Shown here in pieces: positions 33,924 through 44,470 of a stretch of DNA of 64,000 nucleotides. The stretch is from Leptodontidium sp. MPI-SDFR-AT-0119 (Eukaryota; Ascomycota; Leotiomycetes; Helotiales; Leptodontidiaceae). How positions within the stretch are numbered: the first letter of the stretch is position 1; each line of letters opens with the position of its first letter. Made by a program: the position numbers and the translations under genes. Under the pieces are notes generated by a model. That model worked only from the letters and a program-made list of their open reading frames with translations, had not been told where the DNA came from and did not search any database. Location: the NCBI GenBank assembly GCA_020726505.1, contig JAHLEZ010000013.1, positions 2,232,001 through 2,296,000 on the forward strand. The letters run 5' to 3'.

Positions 33924-34304
33924 TTGGAGTCATTCATCACAACACTAACAGACAACATAGACAAATTGGTCGGCAAATGTACTAGTTTGGATAAAGCTAG
34001 AATTTTCTCCCTCGAAATCCTTTTCAATACGGCTGTAGAACAATCGAAGAATGAACTAGCAGCCCTTGGGGTATTATGTCCTCAAGGCTATGTTTATACC
34101 TACGACCCTGCCTCTATATTCGCTCATAAGATCGGTGCCAAGATCCTTAACCGATTGATGTTAGCTGCTCCCAAACACCTATCTGGCCACTACAAGTTCG
34201 ATTGCAGCTGCAAGTTTGGAAAGGAATCAGAAAGATCTTTTAGATTTCATTTGGTAGCTGCAGCGGTCACTAGGAACTTGAGTAATCTTTTGTCAAATTT
34301 ATAG
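33924..34304 (+). pseudogene. Unassigned open frame
   Basis: A frame of about 125 codons that begins without an ATG (in-frame TTG) after a TAG. It encodes SFITTLTDNIDKLVGKCTSL, ARIFSLEILFNTAVEQSKNE and a Cys pair CSC near the end, and stops at 34302-34304. It looks coding and helical; it may be an exon or a truncated gene. No family is recognised. Confidence 0.3.
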
Positions 34305-34647
34305 CTTTTCAACTGTCAATCCTATATGTCCAAAATGCCTTCTAGCACCAATTTAGTTTGCCTAAAGACGTCAATACAGAGGTTCCAGAGGACCATAAAC
34401 CCGCATTTAATAAGGTTGCTGTAGTACTCTAATTGTTTCTATTAATAAAGTTAATACGCCGTCTTGAAAAGTTCAGTACCTTAGAAACGACTTCCCCCGG
34501 CTAGGTGGCCAAGCATGCTAGTGTATTATTCACGACTCGGGTATAATTTAACAAAAGCATAGTTATCCCTTAATGGGTGCTTTTCGTGTAAGTAATTTAT
34601 TAAGGAAGTCATTTAGCTTTTCTCGAATAATGTCTTTTCCTGCTTCA

Positions 34648-36145
34648 TTAAACAAGAAGAATGTCTGAGCGTTCAATATTGTTGAAAAATCCTTCTGAGA
34701 TAGTCTTAACTATCCCTATTCGCCTATACTCGTTATTTGCCCCACTGGTCTTCTCTAGCACTAGACCAGAATACCGCCTCTCAGCTTCCGAGGTGATTCT
34801 GCAGACAGACTTACCAGGATGGCTCCATACAATGCGCCGGACGAACGAGTCCACCCCTATTCTCTTCTATACTGGCTCCATTTCTGTTCCGTTGTCTAAT
34901 TGTATTTGAAGAACTGAGAACTATATTCCAGTACTCCTTCCATGGACCATATCTGCGTGTGTAGGAGTATGAAACAACCAGGCAGCAGATATGGCCCTTG
35001 TTTCTCGATATGTGTTTCGACGATTTCAGTGGTCATCTCTCCCTCTCCATCCAAGTCTTCGTCCATTCGTGTTTCGATCTCGTGGAATTTGACAGGAGAA
35101 TTCGTCGAAGCCCAAGACCGCGACGGTGCATAATACGACGTGAAGGCCGGATGAGTTGCAAAATCCCCCGGGCTGCGAATCGATTCCCATAACAGATCAG
35201 CTTTCAGATCATCCCTCCATAGACCGGCCAGATATTCGGACTGGAAATGCCGCCCTATCACAACGGCTAGTCCCGACAATGCTGGAAGCTTATCCGTAGA
35301 GACTGTAAATTGACGAGCTGAAAAGTCCTCAACCATACTCTGCCATAGTTGGTTAGGTATTGGTCTTTCACCGCTAGTTTGAAATGCGTGGGCAAGATCA
35401 AAACATCGTAGCTGGCGCGATAATGATTCAGAGCTTAAACACGCTCCAATATCAAAAGAACGTGACCACCTCGATAGCCAATCTAGCTTGGTATTGTAGC
35501 AAAGAAGTTTCTCCCGGCAGCGCCACACAAAATACTCCTGGCTAAAGTTAATGATCCGGGTTGAAAGCTGGTGCTCTTGTAAAGCCCAGCCTCGGCGATA
35601 TAACGGATCTTGAAGTGATGTCATCTCTCCCTGGATTGCAAAGTTGAGACGGTCTATATCATGCAATCCAATCCTTAAGTATGGTCTGGCTAGAGGGATA
35701 AACCCTTCATCATAATGTCTTGCCCTTAAGGTAGTAATGGTCAGAACAACATGGGAGTAGACTTTCGCCATCATCCTGCACTCCTTATGCCAATCTTCTT
35801 CGTCACCTTGGATGAGACACAATGCATTAATCCATATGAAAGGAATACCCAATGATCGGGTAACGTGAATTGCGTCTTTCAAAGTCCTTGGGAGAAGCTT
35901 CAGTTCGATCCCTGCCCGACGTGCCTCCAATGTTTTCCTCGTCGTCTTCGCACTCTCTGGCGTAGTGCATCCCGAACAACAGCTTAAAGCGACATATTGC
36001 TGTCCACTTGACGCCTTGAGATCACAACTATCAACCAGCCGAACGATTTTAGTTCGTAAGTCCAAGAGGCGGGTTGGTAAAAATGGTCCAGGTTCATAGG
36101 CTACACATTCCCGGTGCTCTTCCTGGCAGGCTCTAATCCAGGACT
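34648..36145 (-). pseudogene. HET-domain (heterokaryon incompatibility) protein gene, broken
   Basis: Read on the minus strand it starts in WIRACQEEHRECV and FLPTRLLDL, the usual lead-in to HET domains. It continues with YVALSCCSG (normally YVALSYxWG, so the Trp and neighbours are altered), LPRTLKDAIHVTRSLGIPFI, WINALCLIQGDEEDW (usual WIDxLCIxQ..xxDW) and MAKVYSHVVLTI. A second half has GWALQEHQLSTRIINF and EYFVWRCRE. The first frame ends at about 34896 after SSQFFKYN; the C-terminal part continues in another frame with LDNGTEMEPV, a TAG, then GLVLEKTSGANNEYRRIG and the TAA at 34648-34650. HET proteins trigger cell death on fusion of unlike strains. The frame change, the TAG and the altered core motif indicate a pseudogene. 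No ATG is clear; the first exon may be upstream, with an acceptor near 36145. Confidence 0.8.
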
Positions 36146-37367
36146 GGAATATCTACACCGCGTCGTCTACGAGGGTCGCTTGAACCATCGTTGAATTTGT
36201 GTTGACGTTGATTTGGGGTATCAAATATCGGGGTCAGGAGGCACGCCCCACGCATGCCTAATCGTATGTTGAACGTTGCTGAACTGATGCTTTGTAACCA
36301 GGACATGAGAGAAGGCGACCTGGTAGAGTCGGTATCGTTTGCAATCAATATCAAAACTTGACTAGAGGTATATTATGGGCAATAAAGGATGGCCCGTTGC
36401 AGCCGGTGAGGCCGGGGGAGTAAGGTTGAAAACGATGGCCTGTATCTGCAGTACTGTACGAGTCGCGGCAAAATAACTGCTTAATCGTTCAGCAGAATGG
36501 CAGAGCGCCTTGATCAGGCTGTGTGAACCTGACTTCGCAAACTTTAGAGCTGAATGTAAAGGAATGGAATATCGAAGTGAAGTGGTTGAAGCCTCCAAGC
36601 CTCGCCCAAGTTTCAGGCAGATATTGCCTCCTGAGCACGCTGATAAGTTGGCTGGTTTGTGCTTAGAGAGTCCTCCTCTGGCCATCAAAAAAAAAATCGG
36701 CCTTAGTTTCCATATTTTATAATTAATATCTTACTGGACAGCATAAAGGGGTCTTCCTAACCTATCACCATGTCGTGATAGCATCCGTTTTCGCTCTCCT
36801 GCAAGGACCATAGGCGAGCCAGCAACACCAGGGCGAGAAACTCTTGAGAATGCCCGAGAAGAGCCTGACGACAGATTGTGCCGAACCAACTAAGCGGAAA
36901 GCATTTCGAGCACTCACCGAGCAACTCGAGTAAATTTGCAAAAGGCGACCAAGCCTGATGTCTTTTCTTTTTGCAATATTTTGTTGGTGGCGGAGCAGAG
37001 CGCGGGACATGATGCGGCTTAGGTGGCTTGTGAATACCCAACCAAATTGCACGTTAGGCCGGGCGTAACATCTAAGCCCCTCCCCCCCCCCCCCCCCCCA
37101 AAATTATTTCGACTATCAATGGGCTAACTGGAAGGCTGCCTACCGATTGTGCCAGCCTGACGCGTGCTGGCAGACATGCGAGCTTTTCAGCAGACATTCA
37201 ATCTCTCGTCACTACATCCCAAGTTAACGGCAAATCATTAAGGAAGCGATACTCTCGTCTACAGATACTTCTCATTCAAGTTTATTCATTACCCCTTGAT
37301 GCTTAGAAATTGAAAATACCATATACGACGCAATCAATTGTCTCCACGAACCTTCTCGGTCGCATCC
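36146..37367. other. Intergenic between HET pseudogene and AAA gene
   Basis: Reverse and forward frames of 60-110 codons at 36130-37052 show no motif. A run of 18 C lies at 37082-37099. The last few hundred bases should contain the promoter of the AAA gene. Confidence 0.4.
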
Positions 37368-38579
37368 ATGTCTCACCACAGATATCGAGAGTCCAGCGCC
37401 GGGGATGGATACTCCCGCAAGAGGTCCAGAGAATCAACATCATTACCACAAGATGAGGAGATGAGGGATTATAATAGTGCCTCACAGAACGGTTTCCAAA
37501 CCAAAAAAGCAAGGCCAAAACCCAGACCTGTGGACATCCTGTACGAGATTCGATGCATTCAAATAGGTTGCCAAGACAAGTCCTTTTTTCAAGAAAAGCC
37601 CTTCTCAGGAATCGATGACTCGGCCGATCTTCAGGATTATTTGCAAACTTCCGTGATGGATGTTTTTGTTGATGTGACTGGGACTGATATCACGGGCAAG
37701 GAGGGAGAATCTAGAGCGACATTTGTGCCAGATCCAACACTTGAACCGTTCATCCTCGGGAGAGACTTCAAAATTGCCAGGTCCTCGACACCTGGAATGT
37801 ATATCTCATCGCATCACATACAAAAGATGCTTCGAGGGCTCGTGAAATACTACCCACACCAGACACTTACTGGCCAGCGAGTCTTTGTCTGTCACCCGTA
37901 TCCGGTGCTCCATCATTATTATGATGAAATGGTGCAAATTATGGAAGACTGTAAGAAGAAAGCAACAGACGTTGGTCGTCGCCCGTTCGAGCAGCAATCT
38001 CGCAGACACCTCGGCGCTCCTAAAACCATTGGTACCACCACGGAACTGGAAGAAGAGTCCCAAGACTACGAAACAATGGCCCATGACATTGGTGTTCTAG
38101 TGAAATTTCTGACTCTAGATCATCAGAAAATTGTCCTGCCCGAGATGCAGAGATATGCTCTTGGGGTCGCAACTTTCAAAATGCTATGGCTACTACTCAA
38201 GCCTGGCATTGATGCGTACGCCAAACCCAAGTTCGGTGATACATTAGCTGGATACGTTATTTCATCAGTTGAGTTAGGAAGAGGTTACCATTCCGAATCT
38301 CACCCAGGCATGCCGTGCTGGGCCGTGAAAGCTTGGTGTCTGGAGTACACCGGCCGACATATATTCCGAAAGTATCACTCCTTCAAGATCTACGACTTCA
38401 AAGGCGAAAGAGAGATCACATCACTTGAAGTTTTCCCAAGCAGCTATCAAGACAACAAAGACGACAAAAAATTACGCAAAACGCTGGAGAATAGGGGCGA
38501 GCGCTACTTTGGAATCATTAGAGATACACCTGCGCATGTAATATACTCTGGTGAAACATTTGACAAACATGAAGCCAAC
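37368..38579 (+). pseudogene. N-terminal exon of a fungal AAA-type ATPase (DUF7025 region), truncated
   Basis: The ATG at 37368 begins MSHHRYRESSAGDG; the frame stays open for 404 codons up to a perfect donor, GTAAGT, at 38580. Residues 1-50 are a basic, Ser-rich tail. From about residue 240 come VLVKFLTLDHQ, GVATFKMLWLLLKPG, SSVELGRGYHSES and GERYFGIIRDTPAHVIYSGE, the pattern of the DUF7025 region that precedes a C-terminal AAA+ ATPase module in fungal proteins. The AAA module itself, with its Walker motifs, is absent from the window. The exon is followed after 46 bases of presumed intron by the poly-T end of a LINE. The coding part shows no stop or frameshift, so the break is recent or the gene was split by rearrangement. 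Family assignment is by recall. Confidence 0.75.
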
Positions 38580-38622
38580 GTAAGTCTTGGGATATCCATA
38601 AGTGCACTTCGGATCTGGCAAT

Positions 38623-38625
<3 letters not shown>

Positions 38626-38674
<49 letters not shown>
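38626..38674 (-). repeat. Poly-A tail of the LINE
   Basis: 49 consecutive T on the plus strand, followed by CCTTTT and the 3' UTR sequence AACGTGCTGTATTAGTTA, which recurs at 46827-46844. Confidence 0.9.
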
Positions 38675-38873
38675 CCTTTTAACGTGCTGTATTAGTTAGA
38701 AACTATGTAGCACGGCTAGTCTACTAGCGTGGCTAATTATTATATACAAAATTCAGTTCGAATTAGACTGCGACTGTACATTTGGGAACATTCTCCCTAT
38801 AACTTATAAGAAAATTAAAATCAAAAAAACAAAGGAAATAACTAAATGAAAGTACAAATTAAGGCCTAATAGC

Positions 38874-41800
38874 CTAATCTTCTTCTTCTTCTTCACTCCC
38901 TAGCCTCTCTTGGTGCCATTTCCTTGTACATATACTAGTCTCTTTTAAGAATACTAGTATTTCTTTAATTCCAATTTGCGTATGTAATAAAACGGGAATA
39001 GTAATAGTCCTAATTTCTAAGTTGCTTTTGATACTAGAATAGAGTTTTTTACGCTCTAATTTATAGTATTTACAACTAAGTAATAAGTGTTCTGCAGTTT
39101 CAATACTACTACATCTACACTTGTTATTAGACGCTAGCCCTAGCTTATATAAGTAGGCTTTTAAGTATCCATGCCCTAGTTTTAATTGGTAAAAAGAGCT
39201 GCTTGTTTCTCTTAGAATACTAGTAGGTAAAAGTAGCTTTTTAGCTATTTTGCATGTATACTTTTTAGAGTACGTTTTTAGGGTTTGAGAATTGATATTT
39301 TGAGTTATATTAGCTCCAATTTCATTCTTCTTTTGACTACTTAGTTTAACTCCTAAATACGCAAAAGAAGTATTATTAGAATTAATAGACGACATAGTAG
39401 CTATTTTAGCTAATTTGTCTGCTTTTTCATTTCCAATTATATCAGAGTGACCTGGGACCCAAGCTAAAGTTATACTAGCATTTAGACTATTAATAGCCTT
39501 AGACGCTAATATAGCTCTAATTTGTTGGCTTTGCCCCGGGTTATCTGAGGGAGTTTTTAGTCTTAAGAGAGCGGCTTGATTATCTGAAAAGACTGTAAAA
39601 TTATCCCCTTCTTTCGCCGTACTACTAGCGTATTCTATGGCTTGTGTAATAGCTTCTAGCTCGCCGTTATATACTAATTCGGCCTCCCCTAAATTACCTA
39701 TTTTTGTAAATGTAGGTATAAGGGGATATCCTTGTGTATGTGTATAAACAGCTACGCTATAGCCTACTCCGCACCCTTCAGGAGTCTGAGAGCCGTCTGT
39801 ATAAATAGAGGTATTCCGACTATTACAAATACTTTGTAAGTATTGTAAGTGAGCCTTAGCTTCGTCTTCTTTAGACAACTTAGATATTCTAAAAATATAA
39901 GGTACTTCTCTTTCCCATGGAGGGAAATAAAAGTGCCTTATTACTTCTAAAGTATTAAAGTCAATTATATGATATATTGAATGAACTAGGCTTGAAATAG
40001 TAGTAATTGACTCAGGTAAAATACCTAGTAAGTCATACTCCTCATTAGCTCTTGTAATAACCTTTTCAACTTCGAGCCTAATAGGGTGTTTTTTACTAAG
40101 TTTTAAGGCGCGGAGAATATAGCGCCGACTTGTATGATTTAGTCTAATATTAGGTGGAGGTAAAGCTGCTTCAAGCTCTGATGGAATTATAGGTGCTGTT
40201 TTAAAGACCCCTAATATTTTCTTAGTAGCTAGGTTTTGTAAAGCTTGAAATGGTCTAATCATAGCCTTATTAGGGCAATTGATTTTCCACCATAATATAG
40301 AACCATAGTCGGCTACGCTAGTAACACAAGCCATATATAATTGACGAATTGCAAACGGGGAGAGCCCAATAGTAATATTTGAGAGTCGATTTATACGATA
40401 AAACATTTGCTTTGCAAGGGAAACTCTAATTGACCTATGATTCTTAAATTTAAGGTTTGAATCAAAATATATTCCTAGCCATTTAACTAGCTTACTAGGA
40501 GCTAGTATAGTATTATTTGGAAGTGTAATATTAAGGGTATTCTTACTTCCAAAGAAGTGAATAAGCTCTGTTTTTTCAATATCAAAGCTAATAGAATATT
40601 CTTCCCCTAATTTGACTAATAAGCTAGCTTCTCTTTCTAAAATACTTATATTTTTTTTAAAGCTTTTAGAAGAGGCTATTAATGCTAAATCATCCATGTA
40701 TGATATTGGCTTAATATTCTTAGACTTAAATAAGTCTCGAATATATATAAGGAATAAAATAGGTGAAATAGGGCTCCCTTGAGGGATACCTGTATTTACA
40801 ATTTGGAATTCCTCTAATTTATTATCAAAGGCAAGTTGTAAAGTACGGTTTTCTAAAAATGACGAAATCCACAAAATTAGACTTATCGGTAATTTCAATT
40901 GAGTTAAAACCTGAATAAGACGATTCTTGGAAACGTGATCAAAAGCTCCCTTGACGTCAAGGAATAGAGTAGTAGTTTTAAGCTTATTTGCCTTATTAAT
41001 CTCTACTTCTGTTTGTAAAAGTAAAGCTGCGTCAATAGCTGATTTTTTAAGTCTACTACCGATTTGACTATCGTGTAATAAAGTAGTTGTTTCAGCTAAG
41101 TAACTTAGGCGCTTAGCTAAAATTCTTTCAGAAACCTTACCTAGACAATTAAGTAGTGATATAACTCTATATGCCTTAGGTTTAGAATAATCAGGTTTTT
41201 TTGGTTTCTTAAGAATAAACCCCGTAGCCTCTTTCCAACACTTAGGGTGGTACCCTTGATTTATAAGTATTGAATAAGTTATAAAAAAGACTTCTGGGAT
41301 AGCTAAATAAGCTTTAATTATAATCTCTTGAGTAATTAAGTCAGGTCCAGGGGTTTTGCCCTTAATTTTTGAAGTACATGAATCCTTTAGCTCTGCTTTA
41401 GATAAAAGAGGCCATTTCCAAGTATTACTACTTATATATGACGTTAAATCAATAGGCGCTGAAATAGGAGGTTCTGGAAATAAAGTACTTCTAAAAATAT
41501 TACACTTTTGTTGGAAAGTCGACTCTAATTCCTTAGTCTCTAAATTATAAAGACTTGGTATAAGAGAGCTAGTATTGTTTTTGGTATATGACATAGCTTT
41601 AAAAATCGACTGGGAATCCTCTTTTTCTAAGAACTTATTCCAATGCTTTCTTTTTTCAACCTTAATAGTATTAAAATAAAGGTTTTTAGCATTTTTTAGT
41701 TCTTGAAAGTAGAGGGTATACCCTGAGGCCTTATTTAGACGGTAATATCTTTGCATTAATTTCCGTAGTATTTTAAGATCCTCATTCCACCAAGGTTTAC

Positions 41801-42722
41801 TAGCAATTGACTTATAAGATCTAGGAATAGAGTCTTTAGTCGCTTGAATTATATTCCTAGTAAATAGCTCCCCTAGGTCATCAAGCTCTTGATTTGTATA
41901 CTTAGAATTAGGGTTATAATTAAAGTCCTGAAAATAATTATTAAGACTTTTATTAAACTTTACCCAATCTGTTTTCTTTGTATTAAATCGGGGGACCTTT
42001 AGGGGGCTAGTACTAATACTACTACAAGTAAATGTAATAGTAAATAGTACCCCAAAGTGATCTGAACCTAGATCAGGCAATATTTGCCAATCTTCGACTT
42101 GGTTTACTATTCCTTGAGTAGCAAATGTAAGGTCTAATACAGAAGGGGCCTCCATATGTGGTCTATAAAACGTTCCTTCCCCGGGAGTATTTAATAGGCT
42201 CAAAGAGTGTTTTTCAATTAAGTCTAATAATACCCCTGTATTACCGCTTTGCGGTGTAATGGGGTCCCACCACGGGTGATGTATATTAAAATCCCCTAGT
42301 AATATCGTTTTATTTGAGAATAAGTCTGGTAATAAACCTATTCTTTGTAGGGTTTTAATACTACTAAGGGATTCCGACTCAGGGTGAGTCGCATTATAAA
42401 CATTAATTAATTGAGTTTTATACTCAACTAAGTCTAAAATAATACAATCAGGGTCTTGTGGTGAGCTAGGCGCTAGAGTAGTACTAATTGAGTCTAGTAC
42501 ATAAAATAAAGCTCTAGGCCTAAGAGAACCGTAATTCGGGAGCACTTGTTTAAAACTAGGGTGTAAGACGCTACGAAAGCCGTCAATATTATTACCAATA
42601 GTCCAAGGCTCCTGAATTGCTAATATTGATATATTTAGCTCTATAGCCAACTGAAGAACGTGCTCTGTAGTAGAGAGACTCTTATTCACATTGATTTGTA
42701 GTATTTTAAGACCAATTATCAT
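38874..42722 (-). CDS. LINE ORF2: endonuclease, reverse transcriptase and RNase H
   Basis: This is a 1282-residue open frame starting at an ATG. The N-terminal third is an APE-type endonuclease: ILQINVNKSL, LAIQEPW, LLGDFNIHHPWW and GSDHFGVLF. The middle is a reverse transcriptase: GKTPGPDLITQEII, DSQIGSRLKKSAIDA, LFLDVKGAFDHV, GIPQGSPISPILF and the catalytic SYMDDLAL near residue 675. A ribonuclease H follows: SIYTDGSQTPEG near 970, ELEAITQAIEYA, VFSDNQAALLRL and WVPGHSDIIGNEKAD near 1088. Near residue 1200 a C-x-C-x7-H-x4-C knuckle (CRCSSIETAEHLLLSC) is present. The protein nicks target DNA and primes reverse transcription there. All catalytic motifs are intact, so activity is possible. Its start overlaps the ORF1 end by 17 bases. 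Confidence 0.95.
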   Translation of the reverse strand: MIIGLKILQINVNKSLSTTEHVLQLAIELNISILAIQEPWTIGNNIDGFRSVLHPSFKQVLPNYGSLRPRALFYVLDSISTTLAPSSPQDPDCIILDLVEYKTQLINVYNATHPESESLSSIKTLQRIGLLPDLFSNKTILLGDFNIHHPWWDPITPQSGNTGVLLDLIEKHSLSLLNTPGEGTFYRPHMEAPSVLDLTFATQGIVNQVEDWQILPDLGSDHFGVLFTITFTCSSISTSPLKVPRFNTKKTDWVKFNKSLNNYFQDFNYNPNSKYTNQELDDLGELFTRNIIQATKDSIPRSYKSIASKPWWNEDLKILRKLMQRYYRLNKASGYTLYFQELKNAKNLYFNTIKVEKRKHWNKFLEKEDSQSIFKAMSYTKNNTSSLIPSLYNLETKELESTFQQKCNIFRSTLFPEPPISAPIDLTSYISSNTWKWPLLSKAELKDSCTSKIKGKTPGPDLITQEIIIKAYLAIPEVFFITYSILINQGYHPKCWKEATGFILKKPKKPDYSKPKAYRVISLLNCLGKVSERILAKRLSYLAETTTLLHDSQIGSRLKKSAIDAALLLQTEVEINKANKLKTTTLFLDVKGAFDHVSKNRLIQVLTQLKLPISLILWISSFLENRTLQLAFDNKLEEFQIVNTGIPQGSPISPILFLIYIRDLFKSKNIKPISYMDDLALIASSKSFKKNISILEREASLLVKLGEEYSISFDIEKTELIHFFGSKNTLNITLPNNTILAPSKLVKWLGIYFDSNLKFKNHRSIRVSLAKQMFYRINRLSNITIGLSPFAIRQLYMACVTSVADYGSILWWKINCPNKAMIRPFQALQNLATKKILGVFKTAPIIPSELEAALPPPNIRLNHTSRRYILRALKLSKKHPIRLEVEKVITRANEEYDLLGILPESITTISSLVHSIYHIIDFNTLEVIRHFYFPPWEREVPYIFRISKLSKEDEAKAHLQYLQSICNSRNTSIYTDGSQTPEGCGVGYSVAVYTHTQGYPLIPTFTKIGNLGEAELVYNGELEAITQAIEYASSTAKEGDNFTVFSDNQAALLRLKTPSDNPGQSQQIRAILASKAINSLNASITLAWVPGHSDIIGNEKADKLAKIATMSSINSNNTSFAYLGVKLSSQKKNEIGANITQNINSQTLKTYSKKYTCKIAKKLLLPTSILRETSSSFYQLKLGHGYLKAYLYKLGLASNNKCRCSSIETAEHLLLSCKYYKLERKKLYSSIKSNLEIRTITIPVLLHTQIGIKEILVFLKETSICTRKWHQERLGSEEEEED

Positions 42723-44295
42723 TAACTGTGATTGGTTCGTCTACTATAATAGGCCTATTAGTACTACTAATATTATTTGCTTTATTTTTTATTGCTAAGT
42801 ATACCTCACATAGCTTGGAATCAGCCGTATGAGTAATACTATTGCAATTTGCGCATCTTATACTTAAGTGTAAGCACCTAGTATTTGATTTACAAGTATT
42901 ACAACTATGTTGTCTGCTTGTATGGTTTTCTGCGCATAAAATACACTTCTTATTCCTTTTACAAAGGCTTTCAGAGTGCCCAAAACCAGCGCATCTAGTA
43001 CATTGAGAAGTACTAGGAGTAGTTATGTATTTTACTACTTTAGCTGAAATACCCGCAATATAAAGCCTATTTGATATAGCTCTTTTTGCTTGCTCTTGGC
43101 TTGGGAAAGCTACTACAATAGTACCTGTTTGTACTAGGCCTGAGTCGCGTTTTTCTTTAGGAGTAGTCCAAAAGGATTTTCCTACGGGAGTAAAACCTTT
43201 ATTAAAGGTTTGAATCTCTTCAGCGACTAGCTTAGAGTTTAATCCCTCTTCTGTATTAAACTCCCTAATAGGGATACCATAAATAGCAACCTTGTACCAT
43301 GGCTCTCCTCTCTGAATTAAAATCAAATCGGGAAGCACCCCCTTAATAATTGACTCGTTTAAAATCAAGAACTCAACATCAAAATCAGGGGTAGTAGTAA
43401 CTACTAAATTACCCCTTAAAGAAAGGGAAACAGAAGAAACAACTAGTCCTTGTATTCCCTTCTTATTAAAAGCAGAATTAAGCAAATTGCGCGTAGTAAT
43501 AGAAGAGAAGGTGTTTGCTTGGACATTCCGTGCCTGTAAGAGGGTGCATCTCTTAGTAAGAGCAAACTTACCTTTGCCCTTATCGGTAGGGTTCCTAGGG
43601 CTACCCGGAGCCCTAGCCCTATTCCCCTTAGCACCGCTATTACTAGTACTACTAGTTGCTATGCTGTTGACCTGAGTTGTTGTTGGTTGTTGTAAGTGAG
43701 CTTTCTCGGCTATTTTGGCCCAAGTAGTTGACTTAGTAGCTTGTGTTTCGATTTTCTTTGTTGCTCTCTCTAAGTTAGCTACTTGAGAAGCTAGAATAGA
43801 AGTTGTATTCTTGATTCTATTGTGTTCTGTGTATTCCCTGAATATTTCAAGTAAATCAAGTAGTTTCCCTTGCTCGTCCCGTGACTTAGTAGCTGAGTAT
43901 GCTCTTACTAGCAGGTCTCTGGCTTCAAGAACTAGCTTTTGGCTAGTATTACCGGTTTGACTACTTTGGAAGTAGGTTTGGTTTTGGTGATATTTTCCAT
44001 TAAAGTCTGTATTGATTCTTGGCGTCTTGTTGATGTGTTGGTTATTGGTGGGGTTGTTTGATGGTCCGCGCTTTACAGGGGCCAGTTGAGCCGCACTAGT
44101 CGATAAGAGCCGAATAGGGGTATTTTGCCCCCGGGAGTTGGAAATAGAGCCCCCTAGGTCTCTAGGGGCTCTAGGAGTAGTCTCGGTCGATTCTACTACT
44201 CTTGATAGCCTAGTAGGAAGCTCTCCTAGGTCTCTAGGCGTTGGCGTAGGTGTGGGGGGCTCTGAGGAGTCGAAGGGGTCGAATAGGGGCTCCAT
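42706..44295 (-). CDS. LINE ORF1: Gag-like RNA-binding protein
   Basis: This is a 529-residue open frame from an ATG at 44295. The N-terminal half is Pro/Ser/Thr/Asn-rich (TPTPTPRDLGELPTRLSR), with a helical segment around residues 135-190. The C-terminal half holds a conserved Gag-like part (KVAIYGIPIREFNTEEGLNS), then three zinc knuckles: CTRCAGFGHSESLC, CILCAENHTSRQHSC and CANCNSITHTADSKLC. Proteins of this kind bind the LINE RNA to form the transposition particle. The last codons overlap the ORF2 start (ATGATAATTGGTCTTAA), suggesting ORF2 is made by reinitiation or a similar coupled mechanism; that is inference. No lesion was seen. Confidence 0.9.
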   Translation of the reverse strand: MEPLFDPFDSSEPPTPTPTPRDLGELPTRLSRVVESTETTPRAPRDLGGSISNSRGQNTPIRLLSTSAAQLAPVKRGPSNNPTNNQHINKTPRINTDFNGKYHQNQTYFQSSQTGNTSQKLVLEARDLLVRAYSATKSRDEQGKLLDLLEIFREYTEHNRIKNTTSILASQVANLERATKKIETQATKSTTWAKIAEKAHLQQPTTTQVNSIATSSTSNSGAKGNRARAPGSPRNPTDKGKGKFALTKRCTLLQARNVQANTFSSITTRNLLNSAFNKKGIQGLVVSSVSLSLRGNLVVTTTPDFDVEFLILNESIIKGVLPDLILIQRGEPWYKVAIYGIPIREFNTEEGLNSKLVAEEIQTFNKGFTPVGKSFWTTPKEKRDSGLVQTGTIVVAFPSQEQAKRAISNRLYIAGISAKVVKYITTPSTSQCTRCAGFGHSESLCKRNKKCILCAENHTSRQHSCNTCKSNTRCLHLSIRCANCNSITHTADSKLCEVYLAIKNKANNISSTNRPIIVDEPITVNDNWS

Positions 44296-44470
44296 AGCTC
44301 CCGGCTATTACAGCGGTAATATACCACTGCAAGGCCTAGGGGCAAGGAGATCGGTTGGTTAGGAGGTAGTTTATAAGATGGAAACAGGTGTGGTTCAAAG
44401 GCAGGGGGGTCAAGAGTCCCGAAAAAGTGTCCGAAGAGCTTTTTGTTTCTAGTATTATAAGTGCTCCCAC

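Larger units (their letters stand above)
38626..44470 (-). mobile_element. Full-length non-LTR retrotransposon (LINE, Tad1/I-like) with two open ORFs
   Basis: The element lies on the minus strand: poly-A tail (49 T at 38626-38674 on the plus strand), 3' UTR to 38873, ORF2, ORF1, and a 5' UTR of perhaps 170 bp. Both ORFs are free of stops, unlike every LTR element in the window. A 17-base target duplication was looked for between the left flank (GGATCTGGCAATAAC) and the region 44300-46300 and not found, so the 5' border is approximate. Confidence 0.85.

Noticed and set aside
37082..37099. C run (and G run at 1168-1183) as transposon ends
   Set aside because: Homopolymers alone are not enough; no inverted partner or duplication was found.
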